A stretch of DNA of 64,000 nt, taken from NCBI GenBank assembly GCA_035570055.1, contig DATMLM010000039.1, positions 62,001-126,000 of the forward strand, read 5' to 3'. The DNA comes from DASRDS01 sp035570055 (GTDB taxonomy: Bacteria > Gemmatimonadota > Gemmatimonadetes > Gemmatimonadales > Gemmatimonadaceae). The position numbers and the translations under genes were made by a program. The notes beneath the pieces were generated by a model that was not told where the DNA came from, searched no databases, and was given only the letters and a program-made list of their open reading frames with translations. Of this stretch, positions 33,990 to 42,425 are shown piece after piece (the first letter of the stretch is position 1; every line of letters begins with the position of its first letter).

Positions 33990-34759
33990 ACGGTCTTGAT
34001 CTCGCCGCCATCGATGCGCACATCGCTACCGGTCATCCACTTCGCGGCGGGCGACACCAAATAGGCCATCAGATCGGCGATATCTTCGGGTGTACCCAAT
34101 CTGGAAATGCCGACCCGCGCCGGAAAAGCCTCGATCGCCTGGTCGACGCTCATCCCATGCGCTGGCGCCCATTTCTCGAAGAACGCCCGTCGCCGGTCGG
34201 TCATCACCGTGCCCGGCGATACGCTGTTGACCTGCACACCATCGGCGATACCCTGTTCGGCGAATGCTTTGGCCAGCGCCGTGATCCCCGCATTGATCGC
34301 CGCCACCGCCGCGGCGCCTGGGGTAGGATCGAACGCAGCGGCGCCGGACATGAACACCACGGAGCCCCGCGTCGCCTTGAGCGCGTCCCAGGCACGCATC
34401 GTCAGGCGACGCGCGCCATGAAACTTGAGTGCCATCCCATCGTCCCACTGCGCATCGGTCATGGTGAACAGGTCGATCTGCGGCACCGCGCCGGCAATAT
34501 TGAGCAGGGCGTCGATCCGCTGGTGCGCCGCGAGCGTCCCGTCGACGATGGTCTTCGCCGACGCCGGTTCACGAAGGTCGAGCGCAAAGACCATCGCGTC
34601 GGCCCCTTCTGCCCGAATTGCGGTCGCCGTGCCATCCAACCCGTCCTGATCTCTCGCCGCCAGCACCACGACGCCAAAGTCGCGCGCCAGTCGAAGCGCG
34701 GTCGCTCGGCCAATGCCCGAGCTGGCCCCGGTCACGATAGCAACCAATCCACTCGTCAT
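33986..34759 (-). CDS. SDR-family protein lacking the catalytic Tyr and Lys
   Basis: A 257-residue short-chain dehydrogenase fold with the cofactor motif TGASSGIGRATALRLA, NIAGAV and the S138 strand VVFMSGAAAF. The usual YxxxK is replaced: the sequence reads GAAAVAAINAG (around 148-158), so neither Tyr nor Lys is present. It may bind NAD(P) without standard catalysis, or use another mechanism. The start at 34759 gives a complete Rossmann N-terminus; a frame to 34966 is antisense-like. It overlaps both neighbours by four bases. Confidence 0.85.
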   Translation of the reverse strand: MTSGLVAIVTGASSGIGRATALRLARDFGVVVLAARDQDGLDGTATAIRAEGADAMVFALDLREPASAKTIVDGTLAAHQRIDALLNIAGAVPQIDLFTMTDAQWDDGMALKFHGARRLTMRAWDALKATRGSVVFMSGAAAFDPTPGAAAVAAINAGITALAKAFAEQGIADGVQVNSVSPGTVMTDRRRAFFEKWAPAHGMSVDQAIEAFPARVGISRLGTPEDIADLMAYLVSPAAKWMTGSDVRIDGGEIKTV

Positions 34760-35517
34760 CGCGCGGCTTCCACAATCATGTCGACGACGTGATGCGGCGC
34801 GGTGACCTGCGGCGAGTGATCGACGCGCAGCGATCGGACCCTGGCGTTCATTCGAGCAGCCATGAACTGCTCCGTTTGTGGGTTGATCATGCGGTCCTCT
34901 TCCGCGATGAGATACCACGACGGTTTGGTGGGCCACGACGGTGTCGGCGCCTTCTCCTGAATGCACGGCAGCCCGATCGGCCGCTGCGTGGCGGCCATAA
35001 TGCGCTTTTGGTCGGCCGACGCGTTCTGCGCCAATGCATTCTCGATCCCATCGTCCGGCTGCCAGATGTACCCGTGCGCGTCCGGCGCCAACGTGGGCGA
35101 GAGCGGCGGCTTGGGATCTTTGTAGAACACGTCGGCGACCGTCTCGCCTTCGGCCGGCGCCAGGGCGGCGATGTAGACAACGGATTTGACGCGGTCGTCA
35201 TGGATGGAGCCGACGACGGCGCCCGAGTACGCGTGTCCAACGAGGACCACCGGGCCGGTGGTGCGTTCAATGGTGCGTTGCAGCGTGGCGATATCATCAC
35301 GCAACGTCGTGAGCGCGATCTGGGCGCACATCACAGCGAGGCCTCGGCGCTCCAACGGCTGAACGATACTCTGCCAGTTGGATCCATCGGCCCACGCGCC
35401 GTGCACGAGCACCACAGAGGGCCCTGATATCACGCGATCCAGGCGACCCAACATGCCCCCGAGCGACGCGGCGGCCAGCGTGCCGATCGCGGTGCGACGG
35501 TCAATGGTTTCGTTCAT
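34756..35517 (-). CDS. Alpha/beta-hydrolase, exported, nucleophile position altered
   Basis: A 253-residue hydrolase with a twin-arginine-like N-terminus (DRRTAIGTLAAASLGGML), suggesting Tat export. Core: VVLVHGAWADGSNW, VVLVGHAYSGAVVG, and a late DHSPQVTAPHHVVD. In esterases of this group (EstC/salicylate-esterase-like) the elbow is GHSYGG; here it is GHAYSG, with A96 in the nucleophile slot and S98 two places on. It may be inactive or use the shifted Ser. It overlaps both neighbouring genes by four bases. Confidence 0.8.
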   Translation of the reverse strand: MNETIDRRTAIGTLAAASLGGMLGRLDRVISGPSVVLVHGAWADGSNWQSIVQPLERRGLAVMCAQIALTTLRDDIATLQRTIERTTGPVVLVGHAYSGAVVGSIHDDRVKSVVYIAALAPAEGETVADVFYKDPKPPLSPTLAPDAHGYIWQPDDGIENALAQNASADQKRIMAATQRPIGLPCIQEKAPTPSWPTKPSWYLIAEEDRMINPQTEQFMAARMNARVRSLRVDHSPQVTAPHHVVDMIVEAAR

Positions 35518-36371
35518 CGCTGTGCTCCCAAGAAGTCGATCATAGACGTGGCGATCTCGACGACGTGGGTTTCGAGAGCGAAATGCCCCGTGTCGAGGAG
35601 TTTGACCTTGGCGTTCGGGATGTCTCGTGTGAACGCCTCCGCGCCTGCGGGCAAGAAGAACGGATCGTTCTTGCCCCAGATGGCGAGCAAAGGCGGCCGG
35701 GATTGGCGAAAGTACTCCTGAAACTGCGGGTACATCTTCACGTTCGAGGCGTAGTCCAGGAACAGATCCAGCTGGATCTCTTTGTTGCCCGGCCGTTCGA
35801 GCAGCGCTGCGTCGAGCGTGTACGATTCCGGTGGGACGCTGTCGGGATCAGGAACGCCGGACGTGTACTGCCACCGCGTGCCATCGAGGGTCAAAATGCT
35901 GTTCCGGATGGCTTCCCGATGCTCGCGCGTGGGCGCGGCCCAATACTGCCGGATCGGATTCCACGCGTCGGCCAGCCCTTCCTCGTACGCGTTCCCATTC
36001 TGCGACACGATGGCCGTGACCCGCTCGGGATGTGCCATCGCCAGGCGAAATCCTGTCGGCGCGCCATAGTCGAACACGTAGAGCGCGAACCGGTCGAGAT
36101 CGAGCGTCCGCGTGAAGGCGTCGACGGTCATCGCGAGTCCGCCGAACGAGTACGAATAGTGGCGCCCGGTTGGAACCTCGGTAAATCCGAACCCCGGAAG
36201 GTCCGGCGCGATCACCCGATACTGCATCGCGAGACGAGGGATGAGCTCGCGGAACTGGAACGACGAAGCTGGGAACCCGTGGAGCAGCAGCACCACGGGT
36301 TTCTTCGGGTCACCAGCCGCCCGATAAAAAACGCGGACGCCGTCGGCTTCGATCCGGTGGATGGAGGTCAT
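35514..36371 (-). CDS. Alpha/beta-hydrolase, epoxide hydrolase-like
   Basis: A 285-residue enzyme with HGFPASSFQFRELIPRLA, APDLPGFGFTEVP, an Asp nucleophile elbow (VFDYGAP), and DTGHFALETHV near the end, typical of soluble epoxide hydrolases/haloalkane dehalogenases. It heads the five-gene operon with four-base overlaps to the next genes. The ATG at 36371 is three bases past the predicted start of a sigma-54 transcript, so translation may be leaderless or begin slightly further in. Confidence 0.85.
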   Translation of the reverse strand: MTSIHRIEADGVRVFYRAAGDPKKPVVLLLHGFPASSFQFRELIPRLAMQYRVIAPDLPGFGFTEVPTGRHYSYSFGGLAMTVDAFTRTLDLDRFALYVFDYGAPTGFRLAMAHPERVTAIVSQNGNAYEEGLADAWNPIRQYWAAPTREHREAIRNSILTLDGTRWQYTSGVPDPDSVPPESYTLDAALLERPGNKEIQLDLFLDYASNVKMYPQFQEYFRQSRPPLLAIWGKNDPFFLPAGAEAFTRDIPNAKVKLLDTGHFALETHVVEIATSMIDFLGAQR

Positions 36372-36384
36372 GGCTTGCCGGCAG

Positions 36385-36400
36385 AGCAACTGACGAGCCA
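36385..36400 (-). promoter_or_regulatory. Candidate sigma-54 promoter of the hydrolase operon
   Basis: On the minus strand TGGCTCG-TCAG-TTGCT, with GG and GC exactly ten bases apart as in -24/-12 elements (consensus TGGCACG-N4-TTGCA/T). It would start transcription about 36374. Confidence 0.6.
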
Positions 36401-36439
36401 GAGTTGTGGGCTCGCCGACAGGCACAATCGATGAATTGG

Positions 36440-36455
36440 TGTCGGATATCCGACA
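36440..36455. promoter_or_regulatory. Perfect 16-bp palindrome, candidate enhancer (UAS)
   Basis: TGTCGGATATCCGACA, i.e. TGT-N10-ACA, about 66-81 bases upstream of the sigma-54 start. FIS-type HTH activators bind such sites; the operon's own activator (31511-33094) is the likely ligand. Confidence 0.6.
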
Positions 36456-36464
36456 GGTGACGAA

Positions 36465-36995
36465 CTACTGTCGCGAAAACTCTATCACATAGTCGACGGG
36501 GCCGCCCAGATGGGGGCTCGTGATGTGCGCGATCATGCGCAACCGCTGGCCGTCGTTCTCCATCACGTACTGAAACGCGCTTCCGCCGCTCCCGGCATCG
36601 CAAAATTGCGTGAGAGTGTCCGCGACCACGGTCTCATGCGCTTTGCAGACGTCACCATGCCCGTTGTCCCAACGGATGACCGCCCCGTTTCGAGGGAGCA
36701 TCATGGCCTTGCCGGAGTCGCCCTGCGTCCCGACCGAGTCCGCCATAACGATCACGCGCAGTACGGCGGGGATCGTGTTGGTCTCCAACAGCCGGCGCCG
36801 CGCGATCCGGTGCGCGGTCGGAAGCATCCCGGCAACACCCCGGTCAACGGCCTGCCGTATAGCGGGAAGCTGCCCGGTGTCCGGCGCATACGCGTACTGC
36901 CCCGGTCGCTCGTAGAGAGCGCCCGGGACCGTACTCTGGGCATTGACGCTCCGTCCGACAACGACGATGGCGACAATCCACCAGGCGCGAGTCAT
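36465..36995 (-). CDS. Exported hypothetical protein
   Basis: A 176-residue protein with a signal peptide (MTRAWWIVAIVVVGRSVNAQ). The mature part has three Cys (DVCKAHE, FCDAGSG and none clearly paired beyond these), a motif ALYERPGQYAYAPDTGQLPAIRQAVDRG, and a conserved-looking ending HLGGPVDYVIEFSRQ. No family recognised. It starts two bases before the HdeD-like gene stop (36997) on the same strand. Confidence 0.65.
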   Translation of the reverse strand: MTRAWWIVAIVVVGRSVNAQSTVPGALYERPGQYAYAPDTGQLPAIRQAVDRGVAGMLPTAHRIARRRLLETNTIPAVLRVIVMADSVGTQGDSGKAMMLPRNGAVIRWDNGHGDVCKAHETVVADTLTQFCDAGSGGSAFQYVMENDGQRLRMIAHITSPHLGGPVDYVIEFSRQ

Positions 36996-36996
36996 A

Positions 36997-37578
36997 TCAC
37001 AGCGCCGAGCGAACGACGCGCTGCACGTCGGATTGCGCCGACTTGAGCTTGAACGCACCAATGAGCATGATAATTCCGCCAACGACCGCGAATCCCGAAA
37101 TCAGTCCCATGATCGCCGCCAGCGTGGCGCCTTGATAGTAGAAGGCAAAGCCGCCGGCAACAATGCTCAAAATCCCGAATGCCATCGTCCAACCCCACGG
37201 AAGATCGGCCCCTTTCTGCTGAACTGATACGTACACGCCGATGCAGCCCGTCAGGATGAGCCACCAGGCGGCCCATATCACGGCGAAGGCCAGCGACAAC
37301 ACTGGGTAGAAGAACAGGGCTGCCATGCCAAACCCGACGCTGACGATGCCGCCAAGGAGGATGAGCCACCAGTGGTTGTACAATGACTTGAGATCGAACG
37401 CGTGCACGATGTTCGTGAAGCCATCGACGAGCGCCCAGATCGCGATCACGAGCGCGAACGCCGCGACCGACTCGAGCGGGCGCGCAAAGATGAAGATGCC
37501 GAGCGCAATCGAGACCAGCCCGCGGAGCACGAGGCCCCACCAAGCGCGATTGAGTATGGTGGTCACGTCCTTAGGCAT
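36997..37578 (-). CDS. HdeD-like (DUF308) membrane protein
   Basis: A 193-residue protein with six transmembrane helices (for example GLVLRGLVSIALGIFIFARP, LVIAIWALVDGFTNIVHAF, FAVIWAAWWLILTGCIGVYV, IMGLISGFAVVGGIIMLIGAF). It matches the DUF308/HdeD family, linked in enterobacteria to acid resistance. It overlaps the coiled-coil gene upstream by eight bases. Confidence 0.88.
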   Translation of the reverse strand: MPKDVTTILNRAWWGLVLRGLVSIALGIFIFARPLESVAAFALVIAIWALVDGFTNIVHAFDLKSLYNHWWLILLGGIVSVGFGMAALFFYPVLSLAFAVIWAAWWLILTGCIGVYVSVQQKGADLPWGWTMAFGILSIVAGGFAFYYQGATLAAIMGLISGFAVVGGIIMLIGAFKLKSAQSDVQRVVRSAL

Positions 37579-37957
37579 TGTCCCCTCCGACTGCCGCCGA
37601 GAGCTCGCGCAGTGAGTTGTCGAATTCAGCCTTCGCCTTTTGCCAGTCCGCCGACGTCGCGCTGAGCAAAGCACTGCCTTTCGCTACGACGGTCTCACGC
37701 GCGGCCCGGAGCTGATCCGCAACCGGCGCTGTCCCGATCGCGTCAATGTGCCCCTGGAGCTCCTCGCGGTACTTCGCTATCGCCGTCTGGATCTCGCCGA
37801 GCTTGGCCTTGGCTTGCACCGCGGCCGATCCGGCTGCCACGCGCAGCGCTTGCTCGGCCATGATCCGATCGCCTTCGAGCCGCGCCATGTCGCGGCTGGT
37901 CGCGTCGAACGCTTGCCGCCGCGCTTTGAGCTGCGCCAGCGTATCGCTTGTGTTCAT
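37571..37957 (-). CDS. Coiled-coil protein of unknown function
   Basis: A 128-residue soluble protein predicted almost entirely helical (LAQLKARRQAFDATSRDMARLEGDRIMAEQALRVAA...). The ATG at 37957 has a GGGG-rich site upstream; the next frame upstream ATG at 37975 is less good. Co-transcribed with the HdeD-like gene, so perhaps envelope related. A shorter helical protein of similar look is at 60090. Confidence 0.65.
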   Translation of the reverse strand: MNTSDTLAQLKARRQAFDATSRDMARLEGDRIMAEQALRVAAGSAAVQAKAKLGEIQTAIAKYREELQGHIDAIGTAPVADQLRAARETVVAKGSALLSATSADWQKAKAEFDNSLRELSAAVGGDNA

Positions 37958-38046
37958 GTGCCCCCCTGTGTACATGTGTCATGTACAGATACTCAGGCGA
38001 GAGGGCCAACGCGTAATACTTAATTGCGATCAGAGGTATGCTGCCG

Positions 38047-38946
38047 TCAGGCCAGCCCTTCCACGATGCGGCGGAAGATGCGCGTCCGAGCCGATCGGTC
38101 GTCGGTGCGTGAGACGAGCTGCGTCTCCAACGGGATCGCGACATCGGTGAGTGGCACGTAGCGCACCGTCGTTGGTATCGCCGGCCGCGCCGTGGTAGGC
38201 AATAGCGCCCATCCATAGCCACTCGCCACGAGCGCGAACGCGGTCGCCGAGCTGACATCGACCTGACCGATGGCGGGAATCAACCGCGGCGTAAAGCCCA
38301 CTTGATGAAACGCGCTGAGAATGCGATCGAACATCGTCGGATGCACGGCCCGATCGTACCACATGAAATCATACGGTTCGAGGTCCACCGCCGAGAGCTT
38401 GGCGCGCCGTGACAGGGGATGGCCACGAGCGACGATCACGCCCGACATGTGGTCCTCGGTCACGGTCTCCATCTTCACGTCGGACCGCGCCGGCAGCATG
38501 GCGTAGCCGATCCCGGCGTCGATGGCCCGCACCAACGTCGCCTCGACCATCGCGATCGACGCCATCGATTCGAGGTGAACCGCCACCTTCGGCGCCGCCT
38601 TCCGGTACCGCGCGAGCACGGTCCGAATCCACGCCGGGCGCAGCTCGGGATTGACGACGCCCACGACCAGCGGCCCGTCCTCGCTCTCTCTCGCATCACG
38701 CGCCCGCGCGATCGCCGCCGTCGCCTCGGCCAGCGTCCGGCGCGCCCCTTCCATGAATCGCTCGCCGGCCTGCGTCAGGTGCACGCCGTGCGCGCTCCGC
38801 GCGAACAAGGTCACGCCCAGCTCGCGCTCCAGATCCTGAATCGTGCGGCTCAGCGCCGACTGGGCCACGCGCAGGTGCTGCGCGGCGCGACGGACGCTGT
38901 GCGCATCGGCAACCGCGATGAACGCCCGCAGGTGGCGAATCTCCAT
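38047..38946 (-). CDS. LysR-family transcriptional regulator
   Basis: A 299-residue LysR protein: N-terminal winged HTH (MEIRHLRAFIAVADAHSVRRAAQHLRVAQSALSRTIQDLERELGVTLFARS) and a periplasmic-binding-like effector domain. It diverges from the small gene at 39025 with 78 bases between. The effector and target are unknown. Confidence 0.93.
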   Translation of the reverse strand: MEIRHLRAFIAVADAHSVRRAAQHLRVAQSALSRTIQDLERELGVTLFARSAHGVHLTQAGERFMEGARRTLAEATAAIARARDARESEDGPLVVGVVNPELRPAWIRTVLARYRKAAPKVAVHLESMASIAMVEATLVRAIDAGIGYAMLPARSDVKMETVTEDHMSGVIVARGHPLSRRAKLSAVDLEPYDFMWYDRAVHPTMFDRILSAFHQVGFTPRLIPAIGQVDVSSATAFALVASGYGWALLPTTARPAIPTTVRYVPLTDVAIPLETQLVSRTDDRSARTRIFRRIVEGLA

Positions 38947-39024
38947 AAAAGAGATGATATACAGCGCCTGTCCCGCAAGTAGTACCCCCGGCTAAGTTCC
39001 TGCACCATTCACCACGAGGTGTCG

Positions 39025-39267
39025 ATGGCAGACGAGGATCTGCGTTCGGAGCTGGAACGCCTGCGCAAGGAAAACGAGGCCCTCAAGAAGGGCGCGGCCA
39101 AAGGGGTCTCGCTCAAGGTCAGCGAGAAGGGCGGCGTCTCAGTCTATGGACTGGGCAGGTTTCCCATCACCCTGTACAAGGAGCAGTGGGCCAAGCTCCT
39201 CGACATGGCCGAGGACATCCGGGCGTTCATTGCGACGCACGAGAAAGAGCTCAAGAGCAAGACGTAA
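39025..39267 (+). CDS. Small conserved coiled-coil protein
   Basis: An 80-residue protein: an N-terminal coiled coil (EDLRSELERLRKENEALKK), then SLKVSEKGGVSVYGLGRFPITLYKEQWAKLLDMAEDIRAFI. I have seen this pattern as a widespread uncharacterised small protein. GAGG precedes the ATG; a GTG six bases earlier is possible. It ends three bases before the convergent DUF5916 gene. Confidence 0.8.
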   Translation: MADEDLRSELERLRKENEALKKGAAKGVSLKVSEKGGVSVYGLGRFPITLYKEQWAKLLDMAEDIRAFIATHEKELKSKT

Positions 39268-39270
39268 AGA

Positions 39271-41406
39271 TCATGGCGCGATCCGGTGCACACATTTGAG
39301 GGTCAGTGTCGCGGTCAGCGGCCGATCGATCGCCCGGCGATCCGGAAACCGAAACCGCGACAGGGGATCCGTCGTGTACCCCGAGTTCCAGACGAGGTAG
39401 ATATCGTCCCCGATGACCGGCGTCCAATGGAACCGAAGGTCGAAATCGGTGCGATTGAGCGCGTTATCGTACTGGGCAAACCCGAGGAAATCCGCGACCG
39501 TGGTGAACGCATACTCGAGTCGTCCGGTCGACTGGATCGCCACAAAATGCCCAACTGGGAGTGACACCTCGGTTCGCGTGACCCCTCCGCCCAGGATGAG
39601 ATGACCGCCCGATCGCCACGTCACACCACCGTCGGTCTCGGAGCTGTGCCCGTTGTAGAACGTCCCCGTTGACACGAACGCGAATCCGCTGATCGGCCGG
39701 CCGAGGGACGTCTGGTACTGCGCCCCGACTTGGGTCCACCAATAGTTGCCGGCGCGAATCGTGACGCCGCGAAACACCGTGAACGTGTCCGGTGGCGCGT
39801 CCATCAGTCGTTGCACTGTGAGATAGAACTGATCGCCATTGTCGAGGGTCCCACCGACGGGATGCCAGTCGATGATAGCATTCTGCCAGCCGCTCCCATT
39901 GTGGTTCAGATAGATATCCCACGACGGGATCTGGAAATCGAATTGTCTGATGCCGAGCACGTGGGGCCGCGGCATGAAATCGATGTGCCCATCGAGCTCC
40001 AAGGCGTCCGTGCGGCGAACGAAGCCGAGCGTCGGCGCGAATCCGGAATCGTACTGGGCGACCGAGATGTTGTTGTCGAAGAGATCGTTTGGAAAGTCGG
40101 TCCCGATTCTCCAGGCGGCTCTCGTCCCCGCCGTATCGGGCGTCTGTGTACCCGCGACCCAGAACTGCGGCTCGATATTCTGGTTGCCGATTTTGAGAGG
40201 AAAATCCCCGTCGACCCCCGCTGCCACGTCGCTGCCGTGCACACTCGAACCGGTGCGAGTGGTGACGATCGCCCCGACATATGAGCGATCGAACAGATCG
40301 CGCTTGATGCGCACGACCGCATCGTTCGCGTCATCGATCCCGCCGGTGCGCGTGTCGAGCACACCCACGGTCCACGATCCGGCTTTGCCCGTGAGGCGCG
40401 CGCCGGCCAGGATGGGCACCACGGCGCCGGAATCCGTCAGGCCGATGCGCCGCGAGTAGAAGAGCAGGGCGTGATCGTTGCCGAAGTCGAAGATGCCGCT
40501 CGATTCGAGAAAGAACGTGCGCTTCTCGGGGAAGAACGTCGGAAAGCGCGTGAGATTGATCACCTGGCTGTCGACCTCGACCTGCGCGAAGTCGGTATTC
40601 ACGGTGAGGTCTGCCGTCATCGTCCCTGACACCGCGAGCTTGGCGTCGACGCCCACTTTCCCGGCGACGCCCGCGCCGCCGATACGGTCGCCAACCGAAT
40701 CGTGCGGCGCCTGAAAGGCATCGGCGAGCACGTACGGCAGGATCTCGATGTCGCGCGTTCGACTCACGCCATCGAGGCCCGTGAGCTCCCCCTCGCCGTC
40801 GAGCTGATACAGGCCCTGGGTTCGCTTCCACCCGCTCCACAGATCTTCCTCGTTTCGCCGGCGGATGAACCGCCGCACGTTGAACCCGAACGCCGCCGTC
40901 GCGCCCGCGGTGAAGCGCAAGGTCCGGAACGGAATGCGGAAGACCGCCGTCCAGCCGGCCGAATCACGGCTGGTCATGACCGTCCAGATCCCGTTCCAAT
41001 CCTGGTTGACGTTATCGCCTTCGGTGATCTGCGCATCCCAGCGCGCGCCGTTGGGATTCGTCTGAAAGAGCCAGCCGCCACGCCGGTCGTGGAAACTGTC
41101 GATGAGGATCGTCACGTTGTCGTCGGCCGAGAGATCGGCGTCGCGCCGCAGCTGCGTCGCGCGGATGGCGCTGGCGTCGCGGTCCCAGGCGCGAACCGCG
41201 ATGTACAGGGCATCGTGATCCCGCAACACCTTCACCACCGTCCGCTCGCTCGGCGCGGCCCCCTCGGCCGGGTCGCGTTGGCGAAAGCCGACGATCGAAT
41301 CGGCCGTGCCCCACGCCGCGGCATCGACGGTCGCGACGGAGCGGGCGGCGATGGTCGCCGAGTCGCCAGCGCCCACGAGGAGCGCCACACTGAGTATCCA
41401 TATCAT
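39271..41406 (-). CDS. DUF5916 outer-membrane-type protein with CBM9-like N-terminus
   Basis: The 711-residue protein has a short signal peptide (MIWILSVALLVGAG), a CBM9-like beta sandwich (about 30-190: VVKVLRDHDALYIAVRAWDRD, ADDNVTILIDSFHDRRGG) and a long region with alternating strands (SAGWTAVFRIPFRTLRF, FNVRRFIRRRNEEDLWSGWKR) that ends in a beta-barrel-like section. This matches DUF5916 proteins, probably outer membrane. The ATG lies inside a nest of inverted repeats, so repression at the start is likely. Confidence 0.85.
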   Translation of the reverse strand: MIWILSVALLVGAGDSATIAARSVATVDAAAWGTADSIVGFRQRDPAEGAAPSERTVVKVLRDHDALYIAVRAWDRDASAIRATQLRRDADLSADDNVTILIDSFHDRRGGWLFQTNPNGARWDAQITEGDNVNQDWNGIWTVMTSRDSAGWTAVFRIPFRTLRFTAGATAAFGFNVRRFIRRRNEEDLWSGWKRTQGLYQLDGEGELTGLDGVSRTRDIEILPYVLADAFQAPHDSVGDRIGGAGVAGKVGVDAKLAVSGTMTADLTVNTDFAQVEVDSQVINLTRFPTFFPEKRTFFLESSGIFDFGNDHALLFYSRRIGLTDSGAVVPILAGARLTGKAGSWTVGVLDTRTGGIDDANDAVVRIKRDLFDRSYVGAIVTTRTGSSVHGSDVAAGVDGDFPLKIGNQNIEPQFWVAGTQTPDTAGTRAAWRIGTDFPNDLFDNNISVAQYDSGFAPTLGFVRRTDALELDGHIDFMPRPHVLGIRQFDFQIPSWDIYLNHNGSGWQNAIIDWHPVGGTLDNGDQFYLTVQRLMDAPPDTFTVFRGVTIRAGNYWWTQVGAQYQTSLGRPISGFAFVSTGTFYNGHSSETDGGVTWRSGGHLILGGGVTRTEVSLPVGHFVAIQSTGRLEYAFTTVADFLGFAQYDNALNRTDFDLRFHWTPVIGDDIYLVWNSGYTTDPLSRFRFPDRRAIDRPLTATLTLKCVHRIAP

Positions 41407-41441
41407 GCTAGTTATCTAGCATACAGCTAGAAAACTAGCAT
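41405..41441. promoter_or_regulatory. Nested inverted repeats over the DUF5916 start
   Basis: Outer arms ATGCTAGTT / AACTAGCAT (41405-41413, 41433-41441) and inner CTAGC / GCTAG (41416-41430). The outer left arm includes the start codon. It looks like a two-site operator; the binder is unknown. Confidence 0.55.
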
Positions 41442-41459
41442 CGTTGGCATACCGCACGG

Positions 41460-42062
41460 TTACAGCGATGATCCCCGCAAATTGACCAGCCGTATCTGGC
41501 CGATCCGGCGCCACGTAGAACTGCGAGATCGCGCCACAGTCCCATCGCTCCGTACCCCGACGCCGTTCCGCACATACTTGGACAGGCCCGCGGGATTGAA
41601 CGCGGGGTGAATGCGGCCGCCCGATACAAGAAGCGGCCCGGATTGCACCGCGAGATCCGGCCTCACCGCGAGGGCAGGGTAGGCGCCCGACTCGACGATC
41701 GCCGGCCGTCCCCTCGCCACATAGAACACGCCGTTCGGCTTGAGATAGAAATTGGGCGGTGGATCGGCGGTCGAGTCCCGGGTATTGAGCGGCACCAGCG
41801 TGTTGCCGTTCTGGATGAAGAGGCCGAGCGGGACCTGCCCGACCGCGAAGATCCCGCCATTCGTCGCGAACGCCAAGTGTCGCCCGTGCGAGCGCACGAT
41901 CGAGTCGAGTCGCGCGAACGAACCTATTGGCCGCCCACTCGTATCGCGCCAGTAGAGTTCGACGTCGTCGCGTCCTATACTGAACTCGCAAACCGACACC
42001 TGCACGCCGCCGACGTCCCGCGTCGTGCACAACCCCACCAGTGCCGCGATCGCCAAAATCAT
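41460..42062 (-). pseudogene. Phosphodiester glycosidase (NAGPA/DUF2233) family gene, C-terminally truncated
   Basis: The 200-residue frame matches the N-terminal two thirds of phosphodiester-glycosidase family proteins (FATNGGIFAVGQVPLGLFIQNG, GVFYVARGRPAIVES, AVQSGPLLVSGGRIHPAFNP, RNGVGVRSDGTV). After SDGTV the sequence becomes Arg/Ser-rich and unrelated; the usual ending with the LYLDG-S motif is missing in every frame. The N-terminus has a short hydrophobic segment with a possible lipobox (LVGLC). Truncation by an old frameshift or deletion is likely. Its ATG directly abuts that of the divergent gene at 42063. Confidence 0.65.
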
Positions 42063-42425
42063 ATGAGAGCCTTTCTGATCCCCGCCGCGCTATTGGTCAT
42101 ATCCAACACGTTCATGACCTTCGCCTGGTACGGCCACCTGAAATACGAGAAGACAGCCCTGTGGATCGTGATCCTCGTGAGTTGGGGCATCGCGTTCTTC
42201 GAGTACTGCTTTCAAGTACCCGCCAATCGCATCGGCAACCTCGCGGGTACCTCGGCCGGCCAGCTCAAGATCATGCAGGAGGCGATCACCTTGGTCGTGT
42301 TCGCCATCTTCGCCCGCCTCTACCTCGGCGAGCGACTCACCTGGAACTACTACGCCGCCTTCGTGCTCATCTTCGGCGCAGTATGCCTCGTCTTTATTCC
42401 GGCGTCCAGTGTGGGTGGCTCGTGA
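42063..42425 (+). CDS. DUF486 (DMT-type) four-helix membrane protein
   Basis: A 120-residue protein with four transmembrane helices (FLIPAALLVISNTFMTFAWYGHL, ALWIVILVSWGIAFFEYCFQV, MQEAITLVVFAIFARLYLGE, YYAAFVLIFGAVCLVFIP), the DUF486 pattern with conserved QVPANRIG. Related to small drug/metabolite transporters, function unknown. Its promoter must lie within the divergent (degraded) gene, since the two ATGs touch. The 3' end overlaps the convergent nickel permease by 32 bases. Confidence 0.9.
   Translation: MRAFLIPAALLVISNTFMTFAWYGHLKYEKTALWIVILVSWGIAFFEYCFQVPANRIGNLAGTSAGQLKIMQEAITLVVFAIFARLYLGERLTWNYYAAFVLIFGAVCLVFIPASSVGGS

Noticed and set aside
36997..37674. Longer starts for the HdeD-like and neighbouring genes
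   Set aside because: The extensions are Arg/Ser-rich and run through the upstream gene; the internal ATGs give complete family proteins.
41607..42062. N-terminal extension of the DUF486 frame
   Set aside because: Only the part from 42063 has membrane helices and family pattern; the extension is antisense to the glycosidase remnant.
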